The notes: generated by a model not told the origin, from the sequence alone. Shown: positions 46,210 to 55,838, numbered from the stretch's first letter. The stretch: 64,000 nucleotides of DNA from Planctomycetota bacterium (GCA_016776905.1 JADHSM010000004.1:124001-188000); one strand, 5' to 3'. Numbers and translations are program-made.

Positions 46210-46932
46210 TTACATCGAAAATTGTTCGCCAAGGTAATATCGACGCGCATCGGGATCTTTGAGAATCTCTTCTCGACTACCTTGAGCGATGATTCTTCCA
46301 TCATAGATAATGTAGGATCTGTCGCAGACATTCAAAGTTTCGCGCACGTTATGATCAGTCAATAGAACGCCGATACCCCGTTCTTTGGAAAGGTATCGGA
46401 TCACTTTTTGAAGATCTGCTACTGCTATGGGATCTACACCACTGAAGGGTTCGTCTAGAAGAATGAGCGACGGGTCCGAAATCAATGCTCTTGCAACTTC
46501 TAATCGGCGTTTTTCTCCGCCTGAAAGAACTTCGCCCTTACTGTCCACAACACGAGTCAGACCGAATTCCTGAATCAGCTCTTCTAATCGTTCTGCTTGC
46601 TCAGGTTCGCTCAGTGGGCGAGTTTCCAGAATGGCGAGTAGATTTTGACGAACCGTGAGTCCTCTGAACACTGAAGACTCCTGGGGAAGATAGCCCATTC
46701 CTTTTCGTGCTCTTTGGTACATAGGTAGAGCGGATATTTCTTCACCATTGAAGAAAACCTGTCCTTGATCCGATCGTATCATTCCCATTGTCATTCGGAA
46801 TGTAGTGGTTTTTCCTGCGCCATTTTTCCCGAGCAATCCAATGACTGATCCTGGAGGAACATCGAAGGAGACACGGTCAGCGACTCGTCTATTTCCATAT
46901 GATTTACATAGATTTCTAACGGTCAGGATCAT
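46210..46932 (-). CDS. lptB: LptB-like ABC transporter ATP-binding protein
   Basis: 240 aa from the ATG at 46932, which overlaps the lepB stop as ATGA. Walker A GKNGAGKTTT, Q-loop GYLPQESSVFRGLTV (typical of LptB), signature LSGGEKRRLEVARAL and Walker B LILLDEPFSGVDP are intact. LptB powers lipopolysaccharide transport to the outer membrane together with LptFG. No LptA, LptC, LptF or LptG gene is in the window; the two following small membrane proteins do not resemble them. Confidence 0.88.
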   Translation of the reverse strand: MILTVRNLCKSYGNRRVADRVSFDVPPGSVIGLLGKNGAGKTTTFRMTMGMIRSDQGQVFFNGEEISALPMYQRARKGMGYLPQESSVFRGLTVRQNLLAILETRPLSEPEQAERLEELIQEFGLTRVVDSKGEVLSGGEKRRLEVARALISDPSLILLDEPFSGVDPIAVADLQKVIRYLSKERGIGVLLTDHNVRETLNVCDRSYIIYDGRIIAQGSREEILKDPDARRYYLGEQFSM

Positions 46933-48389
46933 CGGATGAACCCACTCTCGTTTCGCCACGGCAGTGCTGGCCAGAAAATCAGGAATCCCTTGCCAAGGAG
47001 ATTCGTTCTGGAAAAGGATCCCCAGTATCTGGAATCTAGGCTAGAAGGGCTGTTATCGCCGAGAACGAAGTATCGATCTTCGTCCAGTTTAAATTCTTCA
47101 GTCGTGGCGTAGTTACCATTCTTTGTCCAATGCAAATCTCGGAATATTCGAACAGATTCCACATAACCACCGCACTTTGTGGCCCGGATTCTAAGGGGCT
47201 GCCCCTTTGGAGAGCTGATTCCTGAGTCATATTCTGATTCAGGTAGGGCGTACTCATAGACTAAACTGCCGTCTTTGTAGAGGCGTATTTGTCGATCGAC
47301 GACGGCTATTTCGAGTTTTGTTTGTGCGTCTTGAGACAGGATTAGTCCTTCGATTTCTTTCTCTGTGATATCCGCCTTATTTTCCGTGGTTGAATCGATC
47401 GTGAGAGTGCATTTTTCTGAACTCTTCGAAATCGGGATGCGCCAGCGGTAGATGGAAGGAGAGTTTTCTATCTCCAAGGAAATCGCCGCATTGTTGGCAG
47501 AGGAATCGGTTGAGACCCGCAGCTGGACTTCCATTTTCAGATCGCGTATCGGAGCGGGAGGGCTCCCTCTATATGAAGCGTTGTAACCATAAAAATTATC
47601 AATGGGCCGAACGTAACTGATTTCGCCGGTTCCCTCTAACTCATTGAAAGCCCATTCACCTTCTGAGCGTGTCCAATTCGGAGTCTGCTCCCATGCCGAT
47701 GGGATCAGTCCATATTCCTCAACTCTGCTGTCGTGAATCGGAATCCAGAGTCCCGCTTGTACTTTCGGTGGTTTTACTTCGAGTTTGCCATTTATCCAGA
47801 CATCCCCATGTTTGATTTCTACGGTTTCCCCTGGAAGTCCGACCAAACGCTTAATGTAGTTTCGCTGTGAATTGAATCGAAAGACAATCACGTCCCACCG
47901 ATCGGGGTTATCCAAGTCATATTCAAATTTGTCGACGAGTATCTTGTTGCCACCTAATACGTCAGCCGGCTCGACAAGGGTTTCATAGGGAAAGGTACAG
48001 AGTCGACAAGTGACTTGAAGAGGGAGTGCCACAGCCGTTCGGAGTGTGACCGTCGATACGGATCGAGTTTCTTTGCAGCTTGGACAGATGAAATCTTTGT
48101 TTCCACCGGCTCTAATTTTGAAGGGGGTGCCTGTTTTGTTGCAGGTGCCTTCGAGTAATCGGTATTTTTCACCCATTCGAACTTTGTTCGTCAGGCTGTC
48201 ACTGGAGATGCCTACGGGGGTTTTGGTCGCGCAATTGGGACAACTGATTTGCGCATTCAGGCCATGTAAATAAGGAGCCATAGATCCTGTCGGGATCTCA
48301 TATGACTCCAAGACGAAATGACGAATCAGGAGCGCCAGAAGCAGAGCAACTGTGATGGCTTCAATATTTTCCCTGAATGATCTCCACAT
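46929..48389 (-). CDS. lepB: Signal peptidase I with zinc-ribbon-like and large beta insertions
   Basis: 486 aa, longer than typical (about 170-330). TM1 (about 9-27) leads to the nucleophile S36 in ESYEIPTGSMAPYL; the general base K180 is in NYIKRLVGLPGE, and the C-terminal box is VLGDNSPSSLDSRYWG. An insertion of about residues 48-135 holds CPNC, a lone Cys, CPSC and CRLC pairs that look metal-binding. A second insertion (about 215-420) rich in beta-type sequence (WAFNELEGTGEISYVRP) resembles a LamG/concanavalin-like fold. It removes signal peptides of secreted proteins. Its start abuts the lepA stop. Confidence 0.92.
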   Translation of the reverse strand: MWRSFRENIEAITVALLLALLIRHFVLESYEIPTGSMAPYLHGLNAQISCPNCATKTPVGISSDSLTNKVRMGEKYRLLEGTCNKTGTPFKIRAGGNKDFICPSCKETRSVSTVTLRTAVALPLQVTCRLCTFPYETLVEPADVLGGNKILVDKFEYDLDNPDRWDVIVFRFNSQRNYIKRLVGLPGETVEIKHGDVWINGKLEVKPPKVQAGLWIPIHDSRVEEYGLIPSAWEQTPNWTRSEGEWAFNELEGTGEISYVRPIDNFYGYNASYRGSPPAPIRDLKMEVQLRVSTDSSANNAAISLEIENSPSIYRWRIPISKSSEKCTLTIDSTTENKADITEKEIEGLILSQDAQTKLEIAVVDRQIRLYKDGSLVYEYALPESEYDSGISSPKGQPLRIRATKCGGYVESVRIFRDLHWTKNGNYATTEEFKLDEDRYFVLGDNSPSSLDSRYWGSFSRTNLLGKGFLIFWPALPWRNESGFIR

Positions 48390-50207
48390 TTACTTCTTAT
48401 CCTCGTCATCCAATCGAAGCACTGCCATGAAAGCGTCTTGCGGGATTGACACGCTGCCTATCTGCTTCATTCGCTTCTTACCTTCTTTTTGTTTCTCAAG
48501 AAGTTTCCGCTTACGACTGATATCTCCACCGTAGCATTTGGCGGTCACATTTTTCATCAGAGCCTTAATGCTTTCTCTGGCAACAATTTTTCCGCCGATA
48601 GATGCTTGGAGAGGAACTTGGAACATATGTCGCGGTATGACGCTTTTAAGCTTTTTAAGTAAGGCTCGTCCGCGTCTTTCAGCGACTTCCTTGTGAACAA
48701 TGATACTGAGAGCATCTACGGATTCTGAATTGACCAATATGTTGAGTCGCACGAGGTTGTCTTTTCTGTACTCAGACAGTTGGTAATCGAGAGTTCCATA
48801 TCCGCGAGTGTTGGATTTTAACTTGTCGTAAAAATCGGCAATAATTTCAGCGAGAGGAACCTTGTAAGTCATTTGGACTCGACTCGAAGATAAGTAATCA
48901 GTCTTCTTCCATTCACCGCGTTTCTCGTCCATCAGTTTCATGACGGCACCGATAAACTCAGTCGGAATAATGATGTTCGCTTCGACGATGGGCTCTCTGA
49001 CTTCTTCTATCAGCATGACTTCTGGCAATTGACTGGGGCTGTCGATCTTGGTGACTTCGCCAGTTTTATAAAGAATCTCGTAGGTGACGGTTGGAGCCGT
49101 TTGAACGACTTCTATGCCCGATTCCCTTTCGAGTCTTTCTTGCACGATTTCCATGTGTAGAAGTCCGAGGAATCCACATCTGAATCCGAAACCTAATGCA
49201 TCGGATGACTCGGGCTGGAAAGTGAATGAAGGGTCATTCAACCATAATTTTTCCAACGCCGAGCGCAGGTTCTCATAGTCACCGCTATCGGTGGGGTACG
49301 TGCCACAGAACACCATGGGGTTGGGGTTCTTGAATCCTGGAAGATTTTCTGTACTCCCGCCGACTCGAGAGGTCACAGTATCACCGATTTTTACGTCATG
49401 GATTGTTTTGATGCTCGCGAAGAAATATCCGACTTCTCCTGCTTCAAGAGTATCCACGGGTTTCATGCCTGGCTTAAAGAAGCCAACTTCATCTACAGAG
49501 TGCCAGCGACCTGTGGACATCAGTAGAATGTCGTCTCCTTTGGAGAGTCGTCCTTCCTTCACACATATGTAGACAATCACTCCCCTGTATTCGTCGTAGT
49601 GGGAATCGAAAATCAGAGCTCGAAGGGGCGATTCTCTCGGACCTGTAGGGGGAGGGACAAAAGTGACGATCGCTTCTAGAAGTTCGTCAATACCGATCCC
49701 CGATTTTGCAGAACAACGAATGGCCTCTCCTGGGCGGAAGCCAAAAGTATGATTCAGTTCTTCATCGATCTCGTCAGGGCGTGCGGTGTTGAGGTCGATT
49801 TTGTTCATCACTGGAATGATTTCAAGTTCAGCTTCCAACGCCAAGAAGGCGTTTGCGACCGTTTGCGCTTCTACACCCTGAGCGGCATCCACGATGAGCA
49901 AAGCACCCTGACAGGCCGCAAGGCTTCGAGAAACCTCATATCCAAAATCAACGTGTCCTGGAGTATCAATCAAGTTGAGCTGATAAGTTTCTCCGTCATC
50001 CGCATTGTATTCCATACGAACCGTTTTTGCTTTAATCGTAATTCCGCGTTCTTGTTCCAGTTCCATGTCGTCTAGCAACTGGTTCTTGAATTCTCGCTCG
50101 GTGATTGTTTTTGTTTTCAATAACAACCGATCGGCAAGGGTCGACTTACCATGATCGATGTGCGCGACGATCGAGAAGTTTCTGATGTTCTCTGAAGGAA
50201 AACTCAT
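48390..50207 (-). CDS. lepA: Elongation factor 4 (LepA GTPase)
   Basis: 605 aa, normal. GTPase motifs G1 [11 protein letters not shown]3 DTPGHVDF and G4 NKID are followed by the EF-G-like domains and the LepA-specific C-terminus ([19 protein letters not shown], written in part; [16 protein letters not shown]). It acts on stalled or mistranslocated ribosomes. It overlaps rdgB by 4 nt (ATGA) upstream and is directly followed by lepB, the classic lepA-lepB pairing. Confidence 0.97.
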   Translation of the reverse strand: MSFPSENIRNFSIVAHIDHGKSTLADRLLLKTKTITEREFKNQLLDDMELEQERGITIKAKTVRMEYNADDGETYQLNLIDTPGHVDFGYEVSRSLAACQGALLIVDAAQGVEAQTVANAFLALEAELEIIPVMNKIDLNTARPDEIDEELNHTFGFRPGEAIRCSAKSGIGIDELLEAIVTFVPPPTGPRESPLRALIFDSHYDEYRGVIVYICVKEGRLSKGDDILLMSTGRWHSVDEVGFFKPGMKPVDTLEAGEVGYFFASIKTIHDVKIGDTVTSRVGGSTENLPGFKNPNPMVFCGTYPTDSGDYENLRSALEKLWLNDPSFTFQPESSDALGFGFRCGFLGLLHMEIVQERLERESGIEVVQTAPTVTYEILYKTGEVTKIDSPSQLPEVMLIEEVREPIVEANIIIPTEFIGAVMKLMDEKRGEWKKTDYLSSSRVQMTYKVPLAEIIADFYDKLKSNTRGYGTLDYQLSEYRKDNLVRLNILVNSESVDALSIIVHKEVAERRGRALLKKLKSVIPRHMFQVPLQASIGGKIVARESIKALMKNVTAKCYGGDISRKRKLLEKQKEGKKRMKQIGSVSIPQDAFMAVLRLDDEDKK

Positions 50208-50842
50208 GACTTTGCCCCTGTGGTCAATATTTCTTTGTATAAATTGGCAAACTTTCGGACAGCTTGACCTCGGTGGCTTAATTGATCCTTCTCGTCAGGA
50301 GTCATCTCGCTAAATGTTTGGGTCTCATTCAGAGGTATAAAGACAGGGTCGTATCCGAATCCATCTGATCCTCTGGGGGACTCTGTAATATGTCCAGGGC
50401 AAGTTCCTTCGACGGACAGTATGATTTCATCTTTATCACAGAGAACCAAAACACAACTAAAGTGCGATTCATTTGAACTCTCTGGTACAGCGGATAATTC
50501 ACGCAGAAGCTTTTCAACGTTGTCAGAGAATGAAGCGTTCTCTCCTGCATATCGTGCTGAATGCACTCCAGGATTTCCGCCGAGGTCATCGACGAAGAGT
50601 CCAGTATCGTCCGCGAGGGCTGGCATTCCGCTCCATTTAGAAAAGGCCTTTGCTTTAATGATGGCATTTTCTAGAAGGCTGTCTCCGTCTTCTACAGGAT
50701 CAGGAGCTGGGCCAGCTGTTTCTTCGATGTCGAGGGGCGTAAGAACCTTGCCCGAAGGAAGATCTAGCGCACGGCAGATTTCCTTATGTTTATGGATATT
50801 TCCCGAAGCGATAAGGATCGGGCGATCAGCGAGAGGATTCAA
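50204..50842 (-). CDS. rdgB: Non-canonical purine NTP pyrophosphatase (RdgB/HAM1)
   Basis: 212 aa from a TTG start. Signatures: [40 protein letters not shown] (seen as [17 protein letters not shown]), and [13 protein letters not shown] with [10 protein letters not shown]. It hydrolyses dITP, dXTP and XTP to prevent their incorporation. It overlaps lepA by 4 nt. Confidence 0.95.
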   Translation of the reverse strand: MNPLADRPILIASGNIHKHKEICRALDLPSGKVLTPLDIEETAGPAPDPVEDGDSLLENAIIKAKAFSKWSGMPALADDTGLFVDDLGGNPGVHSARYAGENASFSDNVEKLLRELSAVPESSNESHFSCVLVLCDKDEIILSVEGTCPGHITESPRGSDGFGYDPVFIPLNETQTFSEMTPDEKDQLSHRGQAVRKFANLYKEILTTGAKS

Positions 50843-51002
50843 GTGGCACTCCGTTATTACGGTATGAAGGCTGGCTCCAGAACATCCGGATTTCTTCTAA
50901 CGGGATGGTACGAAAGGGTACCCTCCGAAGCAAGGTGACCGGGAAGTTCCTCGTGCCGGGCTGAGAAGGAATTTGGGCCCTTGAGGGGAGAACCCGACGG
51001 AT

Positions 51003-51719
51003 TCATTTTGTGAGTGAGAACAAGTGCGGCGACAGTTGCTCGCCCAGAGCCTGTAAGCCCTCTTGTGCGGCCTCCAAGACCTTTTTCATGCTCTCCATTG
51101 GTATGGCGAGACCCTCACAACCACCGGCAATCTCGATCACGTCTCCGCTTCTGGTCCCAACAAGATTCATGTCCACGTCAGCCCGGCTGTCTTCTGAGTA
51201 TTCCAGATCAACCAGTACCTTCCCGTCGACGATGCCTGCGCTAATCGCGAGCACCTGATCCCTTCGGGGGTCTGTGGCAAGAATCCCTCGCGAGAGCTGG
51301 TCCTCAACTAGGAGCCCGATGGCGATCGTAGCAGCGTTGATGGAGGCGGTTCGGGTTCCACCGTCAGCATGGAGAACGTCGCAATCAACTTTCAACGAAT
51401 AACCGGGCATCAATCCGAGATCGAGGCCTCCTCGTATTGCTCGGCTGATCAGTCGACGAATTTCGAGGCTACGGCCATCTGGAGTAGAGCTTTGACGATC
51501 CATCCGTGGACTGACAGAGTAAGGAGCCATCTGATATTCAGCGGTGGCCCAGCCTGCGGGCCCTGTTCGCCAACGGGGAGTACCCTCCTCCATTTTCGCC
51601 ACACACAAGATAGTCGTCTTGCCACAGTGGTAGATAACGCTGGATTTTAGTCCGGGAATGATCCCGGTTTCAACGCTGACGGGACGAGGCTGAGTTTCGG
51701 ATCGGTCTTCTCTCATCAT
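51003..51719 (-). CDS. rph: Ribonuclease PH
   Basis: 238 aa with AAGGAGAGA before the ATG. It carries the RNase PH features KSSVIYHCGKTTILCVAK, GRSLEIRRLISRAIRGGLDL (partial), DCDVLHADGGTRTASINAA and DLEYSEDSRADVDMNLV. It trims tRNA 3' ends by phosphorolysis. It is the first gene of the run rph-rdgB-lepA-lepB-lptB; rph-rdgB adjacency is common in bacteria. Confidence 0.95.
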   Translation of the reverse strand: MMREDRSETQPRPVSVETGIIPGLKSSVIYHCGKTTILCVAKMEEGTPRWRTGPAGWATAEYQMAPYSVSPRMDRQSSTPDGRSLEIRRLISRAIRGGLDLGLMPGYSLKVDCDVLHADGGTRTASINAATIAIGLLVEDQLSRGILATDPRRDQVLAISAGIVDGKVLVDLEYSEDSRADVDMNLVGTRSGDVIEIAGGCEGLAIPMESMKKVLEAAQEGLQALGEQLSPHLFSLTK

Positions 51720-51885
51720 TCTCTCCTTCAGTTCACGCTCTCTGATTCATCAGGGGCGACCTATTTATCGTCAGTCGGCACCTTGAGGAGGAATTGATCT
51801 TACAACAAGTGGACCAAGAAGGGCGACAACCCGCATTTTTCCTTCTAGAATCATATGAGGCAGATTTAGACGTGAATGGAGATCC

Positions 51886-53091
51886 ATGAAAATCCTTGTA
51901 GTCGGTGGTGCTGGTTATATTGGTAGCCACTGTGTACTGGAAAGTTTGAGAGCAAGACATGAGATCTTGGTCCTCGATGATTTGAGAACCGGCCATAGAG
52001 AGTCGATTCCTGACGTTGAGTTAGTGCAAGGAAGTCTGCACGAGGCTAGGGTTCTGAAATCCGTCTTCGAATCGAACAGAATCGATGCGGTGTTCAATCT
52101 GGCGGCTTCTTGTAGTGTTCCTGAATCGGTGAAAGACCCCGGGCTCTATTATCATAATAATTTGGCAGGGACTCTGAATCTGGTCTCAGCGATGATCGAT
52201 GCTGGAGTGAACAAATTAGTGCACTCTTCGACCGCTGCGGTGTATGGCGATCCCGTGGATATCCCCATTCCTGAAGATCACGCCATGGAGCCCGTCAATC
52301 CCTATGGCGATTCCAAAAAATTGATAGAGGAAACTCTTCGGGAGATTTCAAAGGCACACGATATGAAATTTGTGTGCTTGAGATATTTCAACGCTGCAGG
52401 TGCCGATGCTTCTGGATTGATTGGCGAAGATCATAAAGAAGAGAGCCACTTGATACCTCTTCTACTTCAATGCGCCTTGGGTCACCGAAGTCATTTCACT
52501 ATTTTTGGAAATGATTGGGATACCCGTGACGGCAGCTGTATTCGCGACTTTGTTCATGTCACCGATATTGCCAGAGCTCACTTGTTGGCTCTTGATCGTA
52601 TCGATGACATCGGCGGTCAATCCATCAATCTCGGCTCAGCTCAAGGAGCCAGTGTGAGAGAAGTGGTGGAGGTCGCCAAAAAAGTGACCGGATGTGATTT
52701 CGAAGTTCGTGAAGAGGGAAGACGCGATGGAGATCCTTCTGTACTCCTAGCGGCGAACGAAAAAGCGAAAAACTTATTGGGATGGACTCCGGAAAATAGT
52801 GATCTGGAATTCATTATCGAAACAGCGTGGCGCTGGCATAGAACTCATCCCGGAGGTTACGGCAGTGAGTTCCAAAAAATGCCCGGGCAGACCAGTCGTT
52901 TTGGAGAATTAGCCGTAAGGCTGGGATTTGTTACAGAATCTGACGTGGACCGTGTTCTCCTCGAACAGGAAAAGGTTCGATCTGAGGGGCGTGGCCACAA
53001 AATGATGGGTCTTTGTATGGTCGAGTTAGGACTGATATCCACGACTCAGCTGGTCGAAATCCTCAGAAACTACGATAAGGATTCCGATTGA
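51886..53091 (+). CDS. galE: UDP-glucose 4-epimerase-like enzyme fused to an MshEN-like domain
   Basis: 401 aa; a GGAGATCC precedes the ATG. Residues 1-325 form an extended SDR sugar-nucleotide epimerase: NAD loop GGAGYIGSH, S114/S115, catalytic Y140 and K144 (NPYGDSK), and RYFNAAGAD as in GalE. About residues 338-397 are an extra domain with RFGELAVRLGFVTESDVDRV and GLCMVELGLISTTQL, a duplicated pattern close to the MshEN (GspE/PilB N-terminal) motif that binds c-di-GMP. It interconverts UDP-glucose and UDP-galactose or similar sugars. It is coupled to the next gene by a TTGA overlap. Confidence 0.85.
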   Translation: MKILVVGGAGYIGSHCVLESLRARHEILVLDDLRTGHRESIPDVELVQGSLHEARVLKSVFESNRIDAVFNLAASCSVPESVKDPGLYYHNNLAGTLNLVSAMIDAGVNKLVHSSTAAVYGDPVDIPIPEDHAMEPVNPYGDSKKLIEETLREISKAHDMKFVCLRYFNAAGADASGLIGEDHKEESHLIPLLLQCALGHRSHFTIFGNDWDTRDGSCIRDFVHVTDIARAHLLALDRIDDIGGQSINLGSAQGASVREVVEVAKKVTGCDFEVREEGRRDGDPSVLLAANEKAKNLLGWTPENSDLEFIIETAWRWHRTHPGGYGSEFQKMPGQTSRFGELAVRLGFVTESDVDRVLLEQEKVRSEGRGHKMMGLCMVELGLISTTQLVEILRNYDKDSD

Positions 53092-54101
53092 AAAATTCTC
53101 CCCATTATCGCACCTCCATTCTCTCTAAGGGTTTCATCGCTTTCGTCGCGTTATTGATTCCATTGATAGGATGCTCCTCTAGTGGTTCGAATCCTGTGGA
53201 AGGTCGTCAGCTTCGAGGAGGTGCTTCTGGGGAAAACACGGGTAATCGTGTTTTGGCTCGAGTGGGACGACAAGAAATCTCTTCAGCAGATTTGCGAAGC
53301 CGAATTCTTGCAAGATATTATGGTCCCAGAGCACTCAACGGATTGATTCGTGAAGCCCTTTTTGTCACCGAAGCCGAGAGATTGGGATTACGACTCGATC
53401 CTGAGGAAGTTTCTCAGCAAGTGGAATTGAAATTGGATTCCATTTTGGGATCGACATCCGAATCAAGGCGTCGATCGCTTCTCAAATTGAGAAGAACCGG
53501 CTTGGGTGAGATGGACCTTCGCAAAGAATTGGTCAGTGAGGTCAGCCAGGCATTGTTGATACAGAAAGTGGTCTCCGCTCGCAGGCAAGTTCTCGAAGAT
53601 CAGATTCTTGATCGTTGGCGAACCACATGGAAAGAACGACGCAGGCGAGTCGAACATTTGGCTTTTCCATTGGGAGATCTCAACGAAAACGAGATACCTC
53701 TTCATGAGGATTGGGTGAAAAGAACGGGGCGTTTGCTTGAAAGAGGCGTACCTATGCAGGAAGTTCAGGAACGCCCTCCCGGTTTGAGGGCATCATTTGC
53801 CCCGATTTCGGGGGAAGCTTGGATGAGGGAGAGCGAACTCGCAGGACATCCACTCTTTTTCAAAGTCTTTGAAGTCGACTCCGGAGAGGTACTCGGACCA
53901 ATTTTAGAAGAAAATTATGGCTGGCATCTCTTCAGGGTGGTGGAGGAGAGGCGTTCTCGCCCCTACTCTGACGTGAGAGAAGAATTGAAAACAGAAATAC
54001 TCTCACTTCCTCCATCCGATGCAGAGATTTTGGCGGTAGAAGAAAGTATTCGAATGAGGATCCCTGTCAGTGTTGAAAAATCAGCCTTTCCATGGCAGTG
54101 A
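53088..54101 (+). CDS. Parvulin-type peptidyl-prolyl isomerase lipoprotein (SurA/PrsA-like)
   Basis: 337 aa from a TTG overlapping the epimerase stop. A lipobox (LIPLIGC, Cys about 28) predicts a lipoprotein. A SurA-like N-terminal chaperone region (LARVGRQEISSADLRSRIL, LIREALFVTEAERLGL) precedes a divergent PPIC domain (RRVEHLAFPLGDL, PLFFKVFEVDSGEVLGPIL, YGWHLFRVVEERR). It is probably a periplasmic folding factor. 15-bp repeats start right after the stop. Confidence 0.83.
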   Translation: MKNSPHYRTSILSKGFIAFVALLIPLIGCSSSGSNPVEGRQLRGGASGENTGNRVLARVGRQEISSADLRSRILARYYGPRALNGLIREALFVTEAERLGLRLDPEEVSQQVELKLDSILGSTSESRRRSLLKLRRTGLGEMDLRKELVSEVSQALLIQKVVSARRQVLEDQILDRWRTTWKERRRRVEHLAFPLGDLNENEIPLHEDWVKRTGRLLERGVPMQEVQERPPGLRASFAPISGEAWMRESELAGHPLFFKVFEVDSGEVLGPILEENYGWHLFRVVEERRSRPYSDVREELKTEILSLPPSDAEILAVEESIRMRIPVSVEKSAFPWQ

Positions 54102-54105
54102 ATCT

Positions 54106-54150
54106 CGAGCCAGTAACAATCGAGCCAGTGACAATCGAGCCAGTGACAAT
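54106..54150 (+). repeat. Three tandem 15-bp repeats after the PPIase stop codon
   Basis: cgagccagtaacaat once and cgagccagtgacaat twice, starting 4 bp after the stop codon. No gene overlaps them. Confidence 0.93.
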
Positions 54151-54250
54151 GGTGTGGCGATATTAATAACCTCACGAAGTCGGCGAAGTCGGTCGGGAAT
54201 GACCTCTTCGAAGGACTTCATGAACTGACCAAAGTGAAACTGAGGAAACG

Positions 54251-55144
54251 ATGATTGCTCGCGAAGAAGATGCTCAGAAAACGGATATTCCGACAGAAGA
54301 TCAAAATACTGACGAAGAAACCGTTTCCTCCGCTCCTCTTGAAGGAGAACTTCTCAGGAGCACGATTGAGGCGATTTTATTCGCTTCTCCTGATCCGGTC
54401 TCGCGCAGGAGACTGCAAGCGATGCTCAGGGAGGCCCCCAAGGGAGCGGTTCGAGAGGCCTTGCTGGAAATGGAAGCCGAATATTTGACTTCACCCAGAG
54501 GGTTCCTTTTACACGAAGATGGAGCGGGTATCCGTCTCCTGTCGAAACCCGATTTTGCTCCCTATGTGGCTCGCCTTCGCGGAGAAAGCCGTCGCATTCG
54601 ATTGAGTGCCGCTGCATTCGAAACTTTGGCTGTGATCGCATACCGGCAGCCCGTCAAGCGCGCTGACCTCGAGCAGATTCGTGGAGTTTCCTGTGGGCCG
54701 GTGGTCAAGAATCTCATGGAGTGGAATCTCATCCGGATCACGGGTTTAGAGGAGAGCGTCGGCAGGCCACGGCTTTATGGCACGACTTCCGAATTTCTCG
54801 AACTCTTCGGGTTGTCCGACATCGATGGATTACCGGAGCCGGAGAGACTTCGCGATCAGGGATCTGATCGAGGACTCGAAATTTTAGATGATCTTTTGAG
54901 CCCTGAAGACTCCTCTGAAGAATCTTCGGAGAACTCCACTGAAATCACCCCAAATCAAGGTTCTGAAGAGACGGCTCCTTCTTCTGAGAGCTCCGGAGAC
55001 GGGGATTTAGCCCCTTCGGCGGAGGACTCTGGGACTTTGGAATCCGAAAATTCAGCCCCCAATTCTTCAGAAGAAGAGACCTCGGAAGATTCTGAGGATT
55101 GGGTGGGGGACGAATGGCTCGACAACGATGACGGGTCTTCTTGA
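54251..55144 (+). CDS. scpB: Chromosome segregation and condensation protein ScpB, with long acidic tail
   Basis: 297 aa. The two winged-helix domains are in residues ~30-205 (IEAILFASPDPVSRRRLQAM, FETLAVIAYRQPVKRADLEQ, RGVSCGPVVKNLMEWNLI, VGRPRLYGTTSEFLELFGL). A tail of about 80 residues is Glu/Ser/Asp-rich. ScpB forms the SMC-ScpA-ScpB condensin. The scpA gene, often just upstream, is not here. The promoter of the next tRNA overlaps its stop codon. Confidence 0.93.
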   Translation: MIAREEDAQKTDIPTEDQNTDEETVSSAPLEGELLRSTIEAILFASPDPVSRRRLQAMLREAPKGAVREALLEMEAEYLTSPRGFLLHEDGAGIRLLSKPDFAPYVARLRGESRRIRLSAAAFETLAVIAYRQPVKRADLEQIRGVSCGPVVKNLMEWNLIRITGLEESVGRPRLYGTTSEFLELFGLSDIDGLPEPERLRDQGSDRGLEILDDLLSPEDSSEESSENSTEITPNQGSEETAPSSESSGDGDLAPSAEDSGTLESENSAPNSSEEETSEDSEDWVGDEWLDNDDGSS

Positions 55145-55168
55145 CAGAGTCCCTCACCGGGCTAACAT
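55141..55168 (+). promoter_or_regulatory. Sigma-70 promoter of tRNA-Arg and tadA
   Basis: A perfect -35 TTGACA at 55141-55146 (overlapping the scpB stop), a 16-bp spacer and TAACAT at 55163-55168. The expected start is about 5 nt before the tRNA. Confidence 0.6.
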
Positions 55169-55179
55169 TTCCTGCTTGT

Positions 55180-55253
55180 GCGCCGGTAGCTCAACTGGAT
55201 AGAGCACCTGACTACGGATCAGGAGGTTGGGGGTTCGAATCCTCCCCGGCGTA
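55180..55253 (+). tRNA. tRNA-Arg (anticodon ACG)
   Basis: A complete cloverleaf: acceptor GCGCCGG/CCGGCGT, anticodon stem CCTGA/TCAGG with loop CTACGGA (anticodon ACG), T-arm GGGGG TTCGAAT CCTCC. CCA is not encoded. A34 must be converted to inosine by TadA to read CGC and CGA; tadA starts 39 bp downstream. Confidence 0.97.
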
Positions 55254-55292
55254 CTTTTAAATTCTCTCGAATCAGGGACAGGAGGTCGTCCA

Positions 55293-55838
55293 GTGGGCGA
55301 CGCGCAAGGTGTTTCCTGGCTCAGGGATGAAGACGCTGATCTTCGAGCGATGCTCCAGGCTCTCGAAGAGGCGCGTGCAGCATCGGATGACGGAGAAGTC
55401 CCGGTGGGAGCTGTGATCATTCACCCTGAGAGGGGCCTGATCGCCAAAGCTCGCAATGCCAAGGAAACCTTACAGGATCCCACCGCACATGCTGAGATTC
55501 TCGCAATATGCCAGGCTGCAGAAGCTTTAGGTAGTTGGAGACTGGAAGGGTGTTCCCTCTATAGCACCCTAGAGCCCTGTCCCATGTGTGCCGGGGCGAT
55601 TTTGCAATCTCGAATTGAGCGAGTCGTGTTTGGTGCCAGTGATTCTCGCTGGGGAGCTGTCGATTCAAAATTGCGTGTCCTTGAACCGGGATTGTTCAAT
55701 CATGACGTCGATTGGCGTGGTGGAGTTCTAGAGACCGAAGCCTCAGATCTCATACGTAGTTTCTTTAGAGGAATCCGGGATGGAACCCACAAAGGGAGCC
55801 AGTCCTCCTCTAGGCCCGGTCCTGAATCTAGGAAATGA
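55293..55838 (+). CDS. tadA: tRNA-specific adenosine deaminase
   Basis: 181 aa from the GTG at 55293, which has AGGAGG seven bases upstream; an in-frame ATG at 55227 lies inside the tRNA gene and is not credible. Deaminase zinc motifs: PTAHAEILAIC (HAE) and EPCPMCAGA (PCxxC). It deaminates A34 to inosine in tRNA-Arg(ACG), which is encoded immediately upstream and probably on the same transcript. 14-bp repeats begin 4 bp after the stop. Confidence 0.95.
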   Translation: MGDAQGVSWLRDEDADLRAMLQALEEARAASDDGEVPVGAVIIHPERGLIAKARNAKETLQDPTAHAEILAICQAAEALGSWRLEGCSLYSTLEPCPMCAGAILQSRIERVVFGASDSRWGAVDSKLRVLEPGLFNHDVDWRGGVLETEASDLIRSFFRGIRDGTHKGSQSSSRPGPESRK

